64,000 nucleotides of DNA, taken from positions 1-64,000 of the forward strand of contig NZ_JACXIZ010000036.1 of assembly GCF_014705605.1 (NCBI RefSeq), in the 5' to 3' direction. The position numbers and the translations under genes are program-made. How positions within the stretch are numbered: position 1 is the stretch's first letter; each line of letters begins with the position of its first letter. Below, one piece after another: positions 25,186 through 33,983 of this stretch. The notes below the pieces were generated by a model. The model did not search any database. It was not told where the DNA came from and saw nothing but the letters and a program-made list of their open reading frames with translations. Origin of the DNA: Paenibacillus sabuli. Lineage in GTDB: Bacteria; Bacillota; Bacilli; Paenibacillales; Paenibacillaceae.

Positions 25186-26085
25186 TTGACGTATTTTCCG
25201 ATGTATCTGACCGAATATCCGAACAAGGACACCGCGCTGCCGCTGCATCTGGGGCTCAACAATCTGCCTGCCGGCTATCCCGTCCATCGGCACGACTTCC
25301 TCGAGTTCTCCTATGTCGTCGAAGGCGAAGGCTCGGAGATCGTCAACGGCGAGGCGCATCCGATGGTGCCCGGCACGCTGACCTTCCTGCTGCCCTACCA
25401 GATCCACGAGATCGTCACCTCCGCGGCGGGGCGGCTCGTGCTGTACAATTGCCGATTCGGCATGGATCTGCTCATGAAGCACGTCCAGGACCGGGACCAG
25501 TGGGCGCTGCAGCTGCTCGACGAAGAGAGCGGACGTCCGCCTTTTGCCCGGCTGTGCGGCGCGGAGGACGAGCGGATGCGGCGCTTGCTCGGCGACATGC
25601 TGCACGAGTATCGCGGGCGCGAGCCCGGACGCGAGGCGCTGCTCAAGGCGCGGCTGACCGAGGTGCTCGTCCGCTTCGACCGCAGCCGCAGGGCCGCGGG
25701 CTCCGCCTCCCCCGCAGCCGCCTCCCCGGGCGGCGGGCCGGCGGCCGCGCCGAGCGGCGCCGCATGGGCCATTGTGCAGCATATCCACACCCACTATCAG
25801 GACGAGGAGCTGGCACTCGCGCAGCTCGCGCAGCGCTTCAAGCTGAGCGTATCGCGAATCAGCGAGCTCGTCAAGGAAGCCACCGGCCGGACCTTCCACG
25901 ACTACCTGACCGACCTGCGGATCCGGCTGGCCTGCAGCCTGCTCGCCTCGACCGAGCTGTCGGTGGCGGAGATTGCCGGCGAGGTCGGCTACAGCTCGTA
26001 CAAGACGTTCTCCCGCGTCTTCCGCCAGCGCCGGGACCTGATTCCTACCGCTTATCGCACGATGATCGCGAGGCGCAACAGTTAG
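25186..26085 (+). CDS. AraC-family transcriptional regulator
   Basis: A 299-residue regulator with an N-terminal cupin (YPVHRHDFLEFSYVVEGEG, VPGTLTFLLPYQIHEI) and a C-terminal AraC HTH pair (LAQLAQRFKLSVSRISELVKEATG; EIAGEVGYSSYKTFSRVFRQRR). A Pro/Ala-rich linker of about 30 residues joins them (near 175-200). I chose TTG 25186 because GGGGGAG lies eight bases upstream; GTG 25153 has no ribosome site. It is head to head with the Gfo/Idh gene and probably regulates it. Its stop lies ten bases from the end of the convergent receiver gene. Confidence 0.88.
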   Translation: MTYFPMYLTEYPNKDTALPLHLGLNNLPAGYPVHRHDFLEFSYVVEGEGSEIVNGEAHPMVPGTLTFLLPYQIHEIVTSAAGRLVLYNCRFGMDLLMKHVQDRDQWALQLLDEESGRPPFARLCGAEDERMRRLLGDMLHEYRGREPGREALLKARLTEVLVRFDRSRRAAGSASPAAASPGGGPAAAPSGAAWAIVQHIHTHYQDEELALAQLAQRFKLSVSRISELVKEATGRTFHDYLTDLRIRLACSLLASTELSVAEIAGEVGYSSYKTFSRVFRQRRDLIPTAYRTMIARRNS

Positions 26086-26095
26086 GCCGGACGCA

Positions 26096-26461
26096 CTACT
26101 TGTCCAGTAGCGTCTCCAGCTTCGCCATCAGACGTCCAAAATCGATCGGCTTGGTCTCGTATTCGTCGCAGCCCGCCTCCAGTGCGCGCTCACGGTCGCT
26201 GGCCATCGCATGGGCAGTGAGCGCGACGAGCGGGATGGGCCGCGTCGCCTCCCCTGCCTTGAGTCGACGGGCCGCCTCCCATCCGTCGAGGACAGGCAGG
26301 CTCATATCCATCAGGATCAGGTCGGGACGCTCGCGCTCGGCCATCTCCACCCCGTCCGCGCCGTTGTCCGCCGACCGCACGGCATACCCTCTGCGCTGCA
26401 GACGACGCGTCAGCATATCCCGATTCATTTCATTGTCTTCCACCAGCAGGATGGTGCGCAT
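26096..26461 (-). CDS. Stand-alone response regulator receiver
   Basis: A 121-residue CheY-like receiver without an output domain. Acidic pocket Glu-Asp in LVEDNEMNRD, phosphoacceptor Asp at about residue 52 in LILMDMSLPVLDG, Thr in LVALTAHAM and Lys in YETKPIDFG are all present. It is the last gene of a four-gene operon and its start directly abuts the stop of the hybrid kinase gene (ATGCG after TGA overlap region). The MNRDMLTRRLQRRGY pattern is that of phospho-relay partners of hybrid kinases. Likely target: phosphate from the upstream kinase, with output through protein contact. Confidence 0.9.
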   Translation of the reverse strand: MRTILLVEDNEMNRDMLTRRLQRRGYAVRSADNGADGVEMAERERPDLILMDMSLPVLDGWEAARRLKAGEATRPIPLVALTAHAMASDRERALEAGCDEYETKPIDFGRLMAKLETLLDK

Positions 26462-28185
26462 CAGTGCATTCCTTTCTCTTCAGGAGATGGCCCGGCCGGC
26501 TCGCTCGCAGACGCGGAATGGGCGCGCCGAATTTCGGTCAGCAGCCGATCGCGGTCAAATGAGCCTTTTTGCATGACCTCGTGTACGTAACCGTGCAACC
26601 GCAGCCGCTCCTCGGGCGTCACCGACTTGGCCGTGACGACGATGACCGGAATATCGCGCCACCCCTCGCGCCGATGTAGCTCGCGAAGGAACTGGAAGCC
26701 GTCCATCTTGGGCATCATCAGATCGAGCAAGATCAGCTGCGGCTGCTGGTATTCGATACGCTCCAGCGCCTCCAGCCCGTTGCCGGCGCGCGTGACCGCA
26801 TAGCCCTCCTTGTGCAGCATGCGCGCCATCATCTCGCTGGTCGTAGCATCGTCTTCCACGACCAATACCGGGGCGTTATCGTGCAGCGCGATATATTTGT
26901 CCATGATGCCGATCAGCTGCTCGCGGCCCACCGGCTTGCTGACAATCTCGGCTGCGCCCAGCGAATAGCCGAGCTGGCGGTCGCTCGTCATCGAGAGGAT
27001 CACGACCGGGATGTCCTTGAGCTCCGGATCGTTCTTGATCGCGGACAGCACCGCCCACCCGTCCATGCTCGGCATCAGGATATCCAGACAGATCACCTCC
27101 GGCCGCAGCTCCCTGGCCAGCCGCAGCCCCTCGGCTCCGCTCTCGGCGAAGGCCGTCGTCCAGCCGGCCGACGCCAGGTAGCGGCGCAGCAGCTCAAGCG
27201 TCGTATGCTCGTCGTCGATCAACAGGATGCTCACCGGCTGCCTCGGCGCCGACCCCGCCGACATGCGCGAGCGGAGCTCCTCTTGCTCCGGCAGCAGCCC
27301 TTGCGGCAGCCAGCATACGAACACACTGCCGGCCCCGTGCTCGCTCTCCACGCCGATGCCGCCGCCCAGCATCTCGCAAAAGCTGCGGCTGATGGCCAGT
27401 CCGAGCCCGGTGCCGCCATAGCTGCGCGTCGTGGAGGAGTCGGCTTGCACGAAGGGCTGGAAGAGCCTCTCCACCTGCTCCGGCGTCATGCCGATGCCGC
27501 TATCCTCGACGCGAAAGGCATAGCCCTCGGTCCCGTCACGGGTCTCCCGCCGCGCCTCCAGCTTCACCAGACCGTCCTTGGTGAACTTGGCCGCATTGCC
27601 GAGCAGATTGATCAGCACCTGCCGCAGCTTGGTCACATCGGTGACCAGCTGCCCCGGCTCGCACGCGAGCTCGATCGTATTGCCGCCCTGCTCGATCAGC
27701 GGACGCACGGTGACGAGCACATCCTGAATGAGCATCGATACATCTACGGGCTCCATGTAGACGTCCATGCGTCCGGTCTCGATCTTGGACAGATCGAGAA
27801 TGTCATTGATCAGCGTGAGCAGTTGCTTGCCCGCCCGATTGATCTTGTCCAGATCGTCCACGAACATCGGGTCGTTCAGCGTCTTGGCATCCTCGGTCAG
27901 CATCTCGCTGTAGCCGATGATCGCATTGAGCGGCGTTCGCAGCTCGTGGCTCATATTGGCGAGGAACTGACTCTTGATCAGACTTGCCTGGATCGCTTCG
28001 TCATGCGCCTTGGCGAGCTCGGCGGTACGCAGCTCCACCATCTCCTCGAGGTGATTGTTCAGTTGGCGCAGCTCCTGATTGATGTAGTAGATCTCGCGCG
28101 TCTTCTGCTCGGCGATCTGCTCGGCCTGCTTGCGGGCTGCGCGTTCACGCTCCAGCTGACGGCGCAGCAAGGCCAGCTCATCCAC
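26461..28185 (-). CDS. Hybrid histidine kinase with two C-terminal receivers
   Basis: The 574-residue product starts at GTG 28185 (GGGAGGG six bases upstream). Order: a coiled coil (residues 1-65) with no sensor domain or membrane span; HisKA with SHELRTPLN (His about 80); HATPase with NLLGNAAKF, VEDSGIGM and GGTGLGLAIS; receiver 1 (Asp in ICLDILMPSMDG); receiver 2 (Asp in LILLDLMMPKMDG). The end of receiver 2 lacks a standard KP motif (EVMQKGSF). A cytosolic kinase without its own sensor beside an H-NOX gene is the classic HnoK arrangement: the H-NOX protein gates the kinase. The H-NOX gene overlaps its start by eight bases. Confidence 0.9.
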   Translation of the reverse strand: MDELALLRRQLERERAARKQAEQIAEQKTREIYYINQELRQLNNHLEEMVELRTAELAKAHDEAIQASLIKSQFLANMSHELRTPLNAIIGYSEMLTEDAKTLNDPMFVDDLDKINRAGKQLLTLINDILDLSKIETGRMDVYMEPVDVSMLIQDVLVTVRPLIEQGGNTIELACEPGQLVTDVTKLRQVLINLLGNAAKFTKDGLVKLEARRETRDGTEGYAFRVEDSGIGMTPEQVERLFQPFVQADSSTTRSYGGTGLGLAISRSFCEMLGGGIGVESEHGAGSVFVCWLPQGLLPEQEELRSRMSAGSAPRQPVSILLIDDEHTTLELLRRYLASAGWTTAFAESGAEGLRLARELRPEVICLDILMPSMDGWAVLSAIKNDPELKDIPVVILSMTSDRQLGYSLGAAEIVSKPVGREQLIGIMDKYIALHDNAPVLVVEDDATTSEMMARMLHKEGYAVTRAGNGLEALERIEYQQPQLILLDLMMPKMDGFQFLRELHRREGWRDIPVIVVTAKSVTPEERLRLHGYVHEVMQKGSFDRDRLLTEIRRAHSASASEPAGPSPEEKGMH

Positions 28186-28735
28186 GCGCGTCCCTCCCCC
28201 TGCACAGCACGAAGCGCGCCGCTGTCGGCGCCTCGCCGTCCAGCGCCTCCCGCCGCACCTCGATCGATTCGCCGTAGTAGTGGATGGCGCCATGGATCAA
28301 GCCCTCGGCCAGATCGGCGAACGGCCGCGAGGAGCGATATTCCATATAGAAGGTCGCCTCATCCACATAGCCCGACTCGAAGCGGGGCAGCTCGGCATCC
28401 GGATACAGCTTGCGCACCTCGACATGGATGTAGCTGTCGACCTTCTCCAGGAACGCGAAGACACCTTGATTGCGCTGCAAAAATTCCGGGTGCATGGCGA
28501 CCAGCTCCCGGAACAAATATTCCCCGAAAACGCGAACGAGCGCGCCTTCGGCAAGGCCGGTAGCGGCGCTGAGCTGCCCGACCAGGGCCAGCATTTCGCG
28601 ATAATCGTACGTGCCGACGCTCGTGTAGCTCCCGCCCGAGGGCAGCTGGGCGCCCGTAATGACTCGATCGGCGATTTCCAGCGAAAATTTCTGTTCGACC
28701 ATTTCAATAAACGATGTGAATACGACGCCTTTCAT
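28178..28735 (-). CDS. H-NOX heme nitric-oxide sensor protein
   Basis: The 185-residue product is a complete heme-nitric oxide/oxygen binding (HNOB) domain. It starts MKGVVFTSFIEMVEQKF, carries the proximal heme His at about residue 104 (SYIHVEVRKLYPDAELP) and the porphyrin-propionate motif Y-x-S-x-R as YRSSR (133-137). The position that is a distal Tyr in oxygen-binding family members aligns here with a Leu by spacing, so an NO-selective sensor is inferred. It is soluble. It lies between an REC-HD-GYP gene and a hybrid kinase gene, overlapping the latter, so it should control kinase activity by direct contact. H-NOX operons are well known in proteobacteria and less described in Paenibacillaceae. 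Confidence 0.93.
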   Translation of the reverse strand: MKGVVFTSFIEMVEQKFSLEIADRVITGAQLPSGGSYTSVGTYDYREMLALVGQLSAATGLAEGALVRVFGEYLFRELVAMHPEFLQRNQGVFAFLEKVDSYIHVEVRKLYPDAELPRFESGYVDEATFYMEYRSSRPFADLAEGLIHGAIHYYGESIEVRREALDGEAPTAARFVLCRGRDARG

Positions 28736-28753
28736 ACTATACCCGCACCTTCC

Positions 28754-29842
28754 TCACTGGATAAAATTCATGCCTGACCAGGATCCGTCACGGGACAATG
28801 CGACGAACACGTCGACAATCCGGGGATCGAAATGCACGCCGCGCTGCACGACCACCTCCGCGAGTGCCTCCTCGCGGCTCCACGCCCGCTTGTAGGGGCG
28901 TTCGTGCGTCAGGGCGTCAAAAAAATCGGCGATCGCCACAATGCGCGCTTCCTGCGGAATGGCATCGCCGCGCAGACCGAACGGATAGCCCGTCCCGTTC
29001 CACTTCTCATGATGGTACAGCGCGATCGACTGCGCCATCTTGAGCACATCAAAGCCGCTGCCCTCCAGAATGCTCGCTCCGATCTGGGTATGGGCTTTCA
29101 TTCGTTCGAATTCGTCCGGCTCGAATCGGCCCGGCTTGAGCAGCAAGGCGTCGGGAATTCCGATCTTGCCGATGTCGTGCAGCGGCGCCGCCATCCGGAT
29201 CATCTCGACCCAGCGCGGCGAGCAATCCAGCCGCTCCGCCAGCTGGGCGGCCAGCGCCCCGACGCGCTGGGTGTGGCTGCCGGTCATGTCGTCGCGATAC
29301 TCGGACGCTCTGCCGAGCAGCTGCAAGATCTCGACCTTGGCTTGCTGCAGCTCCTCCGTGCGCTCGTGGACGCGCTGCTCCAGCGTGAGGTTGTGCTTTT
29401 GCAGCTGCAAATGAAGCATGCGCGTCTTCAGCAGATTGTTAATGCGCAGGATGACTTCGATGCGGTCGTACGGCTTCGTCAAAAAATCGTTGGCTCCGGC
29501 CTGCAGCACCTGCTGCTTCGTCTCCGGCGTCATATCCGCCGTCAGCACCAGCACCGGCAAGTAGCCCTCCGGTCCCTCGCGCTCGCGAATCATCCGCATC
29601 ACCTGAAGCCCGTCCATCTTGGGCATATGCAGATCCAGCAGCACAATATCCGGAGCGCTGTCGCACAGCAGCCGTTCGACCTCGGTCGGATCGGTCGTGC
29701 TCGTGAACGCGCTGAACCCCGCCCGCTGCAAAATCCGCTCCAGCAAGCTGATATTGTACATTTGATCGTCGACAATCAATATGCGGGCGCCCCGCAGCCC
29801 GTCCTCGTGCATGTGTACTCGCTCCATTTCTGTCACTTGCAT
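28754..29842 (-). CDS. Response regulator with HD-GYP domain (c-di-GMP phosphodiesterase)
   Basis: A 362-residue RpfG-type protein. The N-terminal receiver (about 18-140) has LIVDDQMYN, the phospho-Asp in [13 protein letters not shown] and Lys in FLTKPYDR. A coiled coil links to an HD-GYP domain with [36 protein letters not shown] and [15 protein letters not shown]; both HD and GYP signatures are intact, so c-di-GMP hydrolysis is expected. It is the first gene of the H-NOX operon. Start 29842 is ATG with a distant AGGA; ATG 29812 has GGAG at nine bases and is an equal candidate. Confidence 0.92.
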   Translation of the reverse strand: MQVTEMERVHMHEDGLRGARILIVDDQMYNISLLERILQRAGFSAFTSTTDPTEVERLLCDSAPDIVLLDLHMPKMDGLQVMRMIREREGPEGYLPVLVLTADMTPETKQQVLQAGANDFLTKPYDRIEVILRINNLLKTRMLHLQLQKHNLTLEQRVHERTEELQQAKVEILQLLGRASEYRDDMTGSHTQRVGALAAQLAERLDCSPRWVEMIRMAAPLHDIGKIGIPDALLLKPGRFEPDEFERMKAHTQIGASILEGSGFDVLKMAQSIALYHHEKWNGTGYPFGLRGDAIPQEARIVAIADFFDALTHERPYKRAWSREEALAEVVVQRGVHFDPRIVDVFVALSRDGSWSGMNFIQ

Positions 29843-29984
29843 GCGGCTTGTTCGTCCTACTTTCGTTCGTCGTCAACATTCGATATTCTTCTCCATTATA
29901 CCGCAGTTTTCGTATTCAAAAAGGAACTTTTCTCCATGCGTATGTATTTTTTTGTCGATCGATTTCGAAAAAGCGCGGTCGCGC

Positions 29985-30198
29985 AAATAAGCGTACTTTT
30001 TGAGGTTGCACGGACAATTTGGCTCTGGGGGGCGAAATAAGCGTGCTTTTTGAGGTTAAAGCGGACAATTTGGCTCATGTGCCATCATGTGCCCGTAATA
30101 AGCGTGTTTGGCGAGGTTGCACGACCGAATTAGCTCTGAAGAGCGAATTAAGCGTACTTTACGAGTTAATCGTTCTTTACGAGTCTTTCAGTTCTGAA
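29985..30198. repeat. Four ~50-bp tandem units with AAATAAGCG
   Basis: Units start near 29985, 30035, 30097 and 30145. Each opens with AATAAGCGT(A/G), then CTTTTTGAGGTT, a GGACAATTTGGCTC-like centre and a purine-rich tail. They lie upstream of the HD-GYP operon. The word AAATAAGCG is shared with the dispersed repeat at 7059 and 15672. Confidence 0.85.
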
Positions 30199-30341
30199 GG
30201 AAGGGCTGGCGCACATCAATGCGCGAAGCCATGCGGTTCGGCCGCAATCATGCTGCCGGACCGCATGGCTCTCTTGTTCACCAGGCCCTTCACCGGCCCC
30301 CGTGCCATTGACTGCGCTTCGCCTACTGGAGCGGGGTCCTT
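30199..30341. other. Spacer between repeat and GH172 gene end
   Basis: No gene is supported. The inverted words ATGCGGTTCGGCCGCA and CCGGACCGCAT (about 30231-30266) could form a hairpin at the 3' end of the GH172 transcript. Confidence 0.35.
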
Positions 30342-31868
30342 TTATTCGGTAAGCGACATTTCCTTCGCAGACTCCGCGGACTCGCTCGACTCCGCCGCGT
30401 CTTCTTGCTGCTCGTACCAGTAGCACGTCCACTGATAATCCAGCATCTCCTTGCCGTTCACATTCGCCAGCGCGCCTTTTTTCGGACAGCCGGCCTCCTG
30501 CAGCAGCAGCAGGCTCTTGCGAAACGGCACCGCGTCGAGCAAGTGGAACCGGTACGCGGAGACCAGGCCTCGCAGCGCATTGCCGTGCTGCTCGTCCCGA
30601 AGATCCAGACAGCCGTGCGTCGGCGTCGCCAGCTCGCCCTCCCGGTAATAGTAACCGCAGTTATAATAATCCTCCGTGCCGGTCCCGAGCCACGACGGCG
30701 TCATGTATTGATCGACATACATGTATTCGTTGCCTTCCTGATGAAAATGCATCACCTTCGGCTGGCCGAGCTGCGCCATTACCTGATTCATGCCGACAAA
30801 CAAGCCGCTGCCCCGCACATTGAGCATCTGATACGTCGTGCCGAACGGGAGGACCTCGTGTCGGTATTGACAATGCAGGCGTAGTCTAGTCTGCGGTTCC
30901 CCCTGCTCTGCGCGCAGACTGTAGCGCAGGGAAGCGGGCTGCCGCGGCGAACGGTTCTCGACCCGGATCGAGGTGCCCGCCCCGTAAGGCATCGGCATGG
31001 CGAACGTCAGCGTGTTGCCTTCGCGGGCGGCGTAACGCGACGAAAAGTCGCGCGCCTTGCTGCCCTGGCAAAACAAATGCAGCAGCGGCACGTCGACCGC
31101 GGCCTCGCCCGCGCCATCCCAATAGATCTTCAATCGCAGCCGCTGCAGCGAATCCGGCTCGTCCGCTTCGACGCGAAGAGCGAGCAGCGTGCCGGGCGCA
31201 TCAAAGGCCTCGAGCTCGGTCTCGGCGCGCGGAGCAAGCTCGGCCTGACGCCACGACAGCGACTCAGTCGACGGCGCTCCCGCCTGTCGCCAGGCTGCGC
31301 CGATGCGCTGTGCCGCCGCCTCCTGCTCTTGCCCCAGCGGCAGAGACAACGATTCGGCCTTTATTCCCGCATCCAGGAGCAGGGCATTGATCTGCCAGTA
31401 CATGCTGCCGGACTGCGAAGCGATGCGGATTTTGCAGCCGTGTGCAAACGGAATCGGCCAGTAGGAGACGCGTCCGCCGCTCGATTCCGGATGGTCCAGC
31501 ATCAACGGCTTGGCGAACGGAGCATCCGCTCCGGCAAAAAATCGGTTCAGCTCCGTACGCAGCAGCGGCTCCTCAGCCCCGTCCAAGTAAATTTCCAGCG
31601 CGCCGTCAAAATCGCCGGCCGTCCAAAAGCGCGTGATGCAGCCGGGGCCTTTGTAATCGACCAGCACGTTCCACTCCACGCCGGCCGCCTTTTCCGTCCG
31701 CAAAAAAAAGTTGCAATCGCGCGGCCCGGTTTTTTGATTCAGGCTGGAATCCATGACCGTCCGGGCAACCGGCCATAGCAGCTCCATTCGCCTCGGATCG
31801 TCCAGCGCTTCCAAAAAATCTGTCATCGTAACGGGGCTCGCGGTGTCGATCGTCTGCGCAGTGCTCAT
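30342..31868 (-). CDS. GH172-family (DUF2961) glycoside hydrolase
   Basis: A 508-residue protein with the features of the DUF2961/GH172 group: an N-terminal jelly-roll half (FFLRTEKAAGVEWNVLVDYKGPGCITRFW), a second jelly roll, and the signature PSWLGTGTEDYYNCGYYYREG with the conserved acidic pair, followed by FRKSLLLLQEAG. Characterised GH172 enzymes act on fructofuranose or arabinofuranose linkages. There is no signal peptide, so an intracellular oligosaccharide substrate is likely. ATG 31868 follows GAGAGGGG and overlaps the stop of the upstream gene by four bases, so the two are coupled. The C-terminus is a Ser/Glu-rich tail. Confidence 0.82.
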   Translation of the reverse strand: MSTAQTIDTASPVTMTDFLEALDDPRRMELLWPVARTVMDSSLNQKTGPRDCNFFLRTEKAAGVEWNVLVDYKGPGCITRFWTAGDFDGALEIYLDGAEEPLLRTELNRFFAGADAPFAKPLMLDHPESSGGRVSYWPIPFAHGCKIRIASQSGSMYWQINALLLDAGIKAESLSLPLGQEQEAAAQRIGAAWRQAGAPSTESLSWRQAELAPRAETELEAFDAPGTLLALRVEADEPDSLQRLRLKIYWDGAGEAAVDVPLLHLFCQGSKARDFSSRYAAREGNTLTFAMPMPYGAGTSIRVENRSPRQPASLRYSLRAEQGEPQTRLRLHCQYRHEVLPFGTTYQMLNVRGSGLFVGMNQVMAQLGQPKVMHFHQEGNEYMYVDQYMTPSWLGTGTEDYYNCGYYYREGELATPTHGCLDLRDEQHGNALRGLVSAYRFHLLDAVPFRKSLLLLQEAGCPKKGALANVNGKEMLDYQWTCYWYEQQEDAAESSESAESAKEMSLTE

Positions 31869-33862
31869 CTTGGTATTCCCCTCTCGCAAGAGCGGCTCGC
31901 CGGATGCTGCCGCCCTCGCAGCAACCCGTGCGCGCCGGCGGGAGCGGACCACGGGGTCTCGTAGGACGGCTGCGCGCAGTAGCGGCGCATGCCGAGCCGC
32001 AGCCGCACGCCGGCGCCGGGTGCCAGCCTCACCGCGAACCATCTGCCTGACAGCGCGGTCTCGCCGACCTTGACGTCCTGCTCGTCGTAGCGCTCCGCGC
32101 GCGTCCACGCATGCTCGCCGAACACGCCGCTCTGCACGATCACGACCCGCTCCTCGCCCATCGACAGGTTGACAAGCGTCAGCGTCACGCGCTCGTCCTC
32201 GAGGCGCTCTACGAGCGCCGCCGTGTCCGCGGGCAGGCCCGGCCGCCGCCGCTGCCCGTCGTAATAACGCACGCGGCCGTGCTGCAAGCCCCCGTGCGAG
32301 ATATGCATCGGCGCGCCCCACATCAGCTGCACCAGACTTTCGAAATAGAGCGGGCACATCTCCTGCCACTTGTGAATGCTCGAGAGCGCGCCGATATGAT
32401 AACCGTCCGTCTCCCAATTGAGCGGATCGCCTTCGGGGGCGCGCATCTTGGCGAGCTGGGCCTGCAGCAGCCGCCAGTTCGCCTCCAGGATACGCACCGG
32501 ATAGTCCGGATAATCGCCCTGCATGTAGCGGAACCACGGCACCGTATTGGCGATGTAGTGCTTCGTCTCCTTCATCGTGGCGTCGTTGCGCCCGGACTGG
32601 CCCGGCACCTCGATCTCGGCGTAGACCGCGCCCAGCGGAATGCGGCGTACCCGCGCCGCATCCTCCTCGGCCATCGAGACGCACCACAGATAGATGGGCC
32701 AGGTCGGCACCTGGACGCGGTAATCGGTCCAGCCGGCGTCGGTGTGCTTGAAGGGCACGCGCCACTCGCCTTCCTCCATCCGCCCGAGCTGCCAGCTCAT
32801 GTCGAGCTGCTGCCGCGCCAAGCCGAGCGCCGAGCGGTCGCCGGTGAGCAGGACCCGATTCATGCAGCCGTTGAGGATCGGCTCGATGACGGTCAGCAGT
32901 CCGTGCGGCCAGCGCCAGCCATAGAAGCCGCCCCACCACTTGCCTTCCATATATTCGCCGATGCGGCCGCTGAGTCCGACATTGTCGGGCATGATGCCGC
33001 CGTTGTCGGCGCAGCGCTGCTCCCACGCCGACACGTAGGCTTCGACCCAGGCGACATAGCGCGGGTCCCGGGTATGCAGATAGGCGTTGGCGATCAGGCT
33101 CGTAGCGTTGAGATTGACCGGCACGTCACCCCGGGTCTGCCGCTCGTTCATCCGCTCGATGACAGCGCGGTAGACGGCGTCGTCCGACCAGGCGCAGCGC
33201 CCGCTGGCCGGATCCGTCCCCGGAATGTCGTCGAAGGGCGGCGGATAGTCGTCGAGGACGCCGCGATGCGTGAGCCAGTCCTCCTCCGTCAGCTCGAAGC
33301 GCGGGCCCCGGCTGCCGGTGATCGGCGAGCGCATCAGCCGGCGCTCGGCATCATAATTGGGCGCCTCCGGGTCCTCCCCCATATACAGCTCGGCGAATTT
33401 TACCGCCCGCTGCCGGACCTTGGGACTGTCCGGATGCGAGAGACCGAGGAAGTAGAAGAAGAGACTGCCCTCGCCGTGATGCATCCAGTCGTAATACCCG
33501 TCGAATTCATCGTGAATCTGCCCGTATTGCGTCCACTGCCAGGTAATCGCCTCCCACATCCGCTCGGCCAGGCGCCCGGTCTCCTCGCTGCCGCCGAGCG
33601 CATACAGCAGACTCAGATTCATGAAGCCCTCGTACGGATCGTCCGAGCCGTCCATGCCCGGCCAGTCCGCCCGCCAGATCAAGGTCCCGTCCGCGTGCGT
33701 GTAGCGCGCCACGAATTCCGGCGCCGCCTCGTCGAGCTGCCGCAGCAGCCGGCGCTGGTGCAGCGCCCAGTCCGGCGGCGTCCACGGCGTGCTGCAGACG
33801 AGCTCCGGGATCGTACTTCCGTCATGTGCAGGTCTGTTCATCCGATGATCTCGCTCATCCAT
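31865..33862 (-). CDS. Large cytosolic protein, probable alpha-barrel glycan-active enzyme, family not recognised
   Basis: The 665-residue product is rich in Trp, Tyr, Asp and His and has no signal peptide. Segments such as HDEFDGYYDWMHHGEGSLFF, EYMEGKWWGGFYGWRWPHG and LNWETDGYHIGALSSIHKWQEMCPLY suggest an (alpha/alpha)-barrel with an aromatic, acidic cleft, as in several glycosidase or lyase clans, followed by a beta-rich C-terminus. The last about 35 residues are Arg-rich and poorly structured and run into the GH172 start. AAGGAG precedes ATG 33862. The coupled GH172 gene and a divergent AraC gene suggest that it attacks the same oligosaccharide. I do not name a family. Confidence 0.7.
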   Translation of the reverse strand: MDERDHRMNRPAHDGSTIPELVCSTPWTPPDWALHQRRLLRQLDEAAPEFVARYTHADGTLIWRADWPGMDGSDDPYEGFMNLSLLYALGGSEETGRLAERMWEAITWQWTQYGQIHDEFDGYYDWMHHGEGSLFFYFLGLSHPDSPKVRQRAVKFAELYMGEDPEAPNYDAERRLMRSPITGSRGPRFELTEEDWLTHRGVLDDYPPPFDDIPGTDPASGRCAWSDDAVYRAVIERMNERQTRGDVPVNLNATSLIANAYLHTRDPRYVAWVEAYVSAWEQRCADNGGIMPDNVGLSGRIGEYMEGKWWGGFYGWRWPHGLLTVIEPILNGCMNRVLLTGDRSALGLARQQLDMSWQLGRMEEGEWRVPFKHTDAGWTDYRVQVPTWPIYLWCVSMAEEDAARVRRIPLGAVYAEIEVPGQSGRNDATMKETKHYIANTVPWFRYMQGDYPDYPVRILEANWRLLQAQLAKMRAPEGDPLNWETDGYHIGALSSIHKWQEMCPLYFESLVQLMWGAPMHISHGGLQHGRVRYYDGQRRRPGLPADTAALVERLEDERVTLTLVNLSMGEERVVIVQSGVFGEHAWTRAERYDEQDVKVGETALSGRWFAVRLAPGAGVRLRLGMRRYCAQPSYETPWSAPAGAHGLLRGRQHPASRSCERGIPR

Positions 33863-33983
33863 TTTTCCCGCTCCTTCATTGTTCCGGCTCCTTCATTGTT
33901 CCGATCTTGCGGTCTGCTCGCTTTTTGCCTGCGCTTTCAGTATGATCGTAGTATAGCCCTGCCACGCCGGCAAGGGTAAACTC

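Noticed and set aside
26471-28563. 583-residue plus frame opposite the kinase genes
   Set aside because: It is a shadow of the hybrid kinase and H-NOX genes, which have full motif sets on the minus strand.
31869-33026. Upstream extension of the GH172 frame
   Set aside because: The frame is open, but it overlaps the 665-residue gene and is Arg/Ala-rich without homology. ATG 31868 has a good ribosome site.
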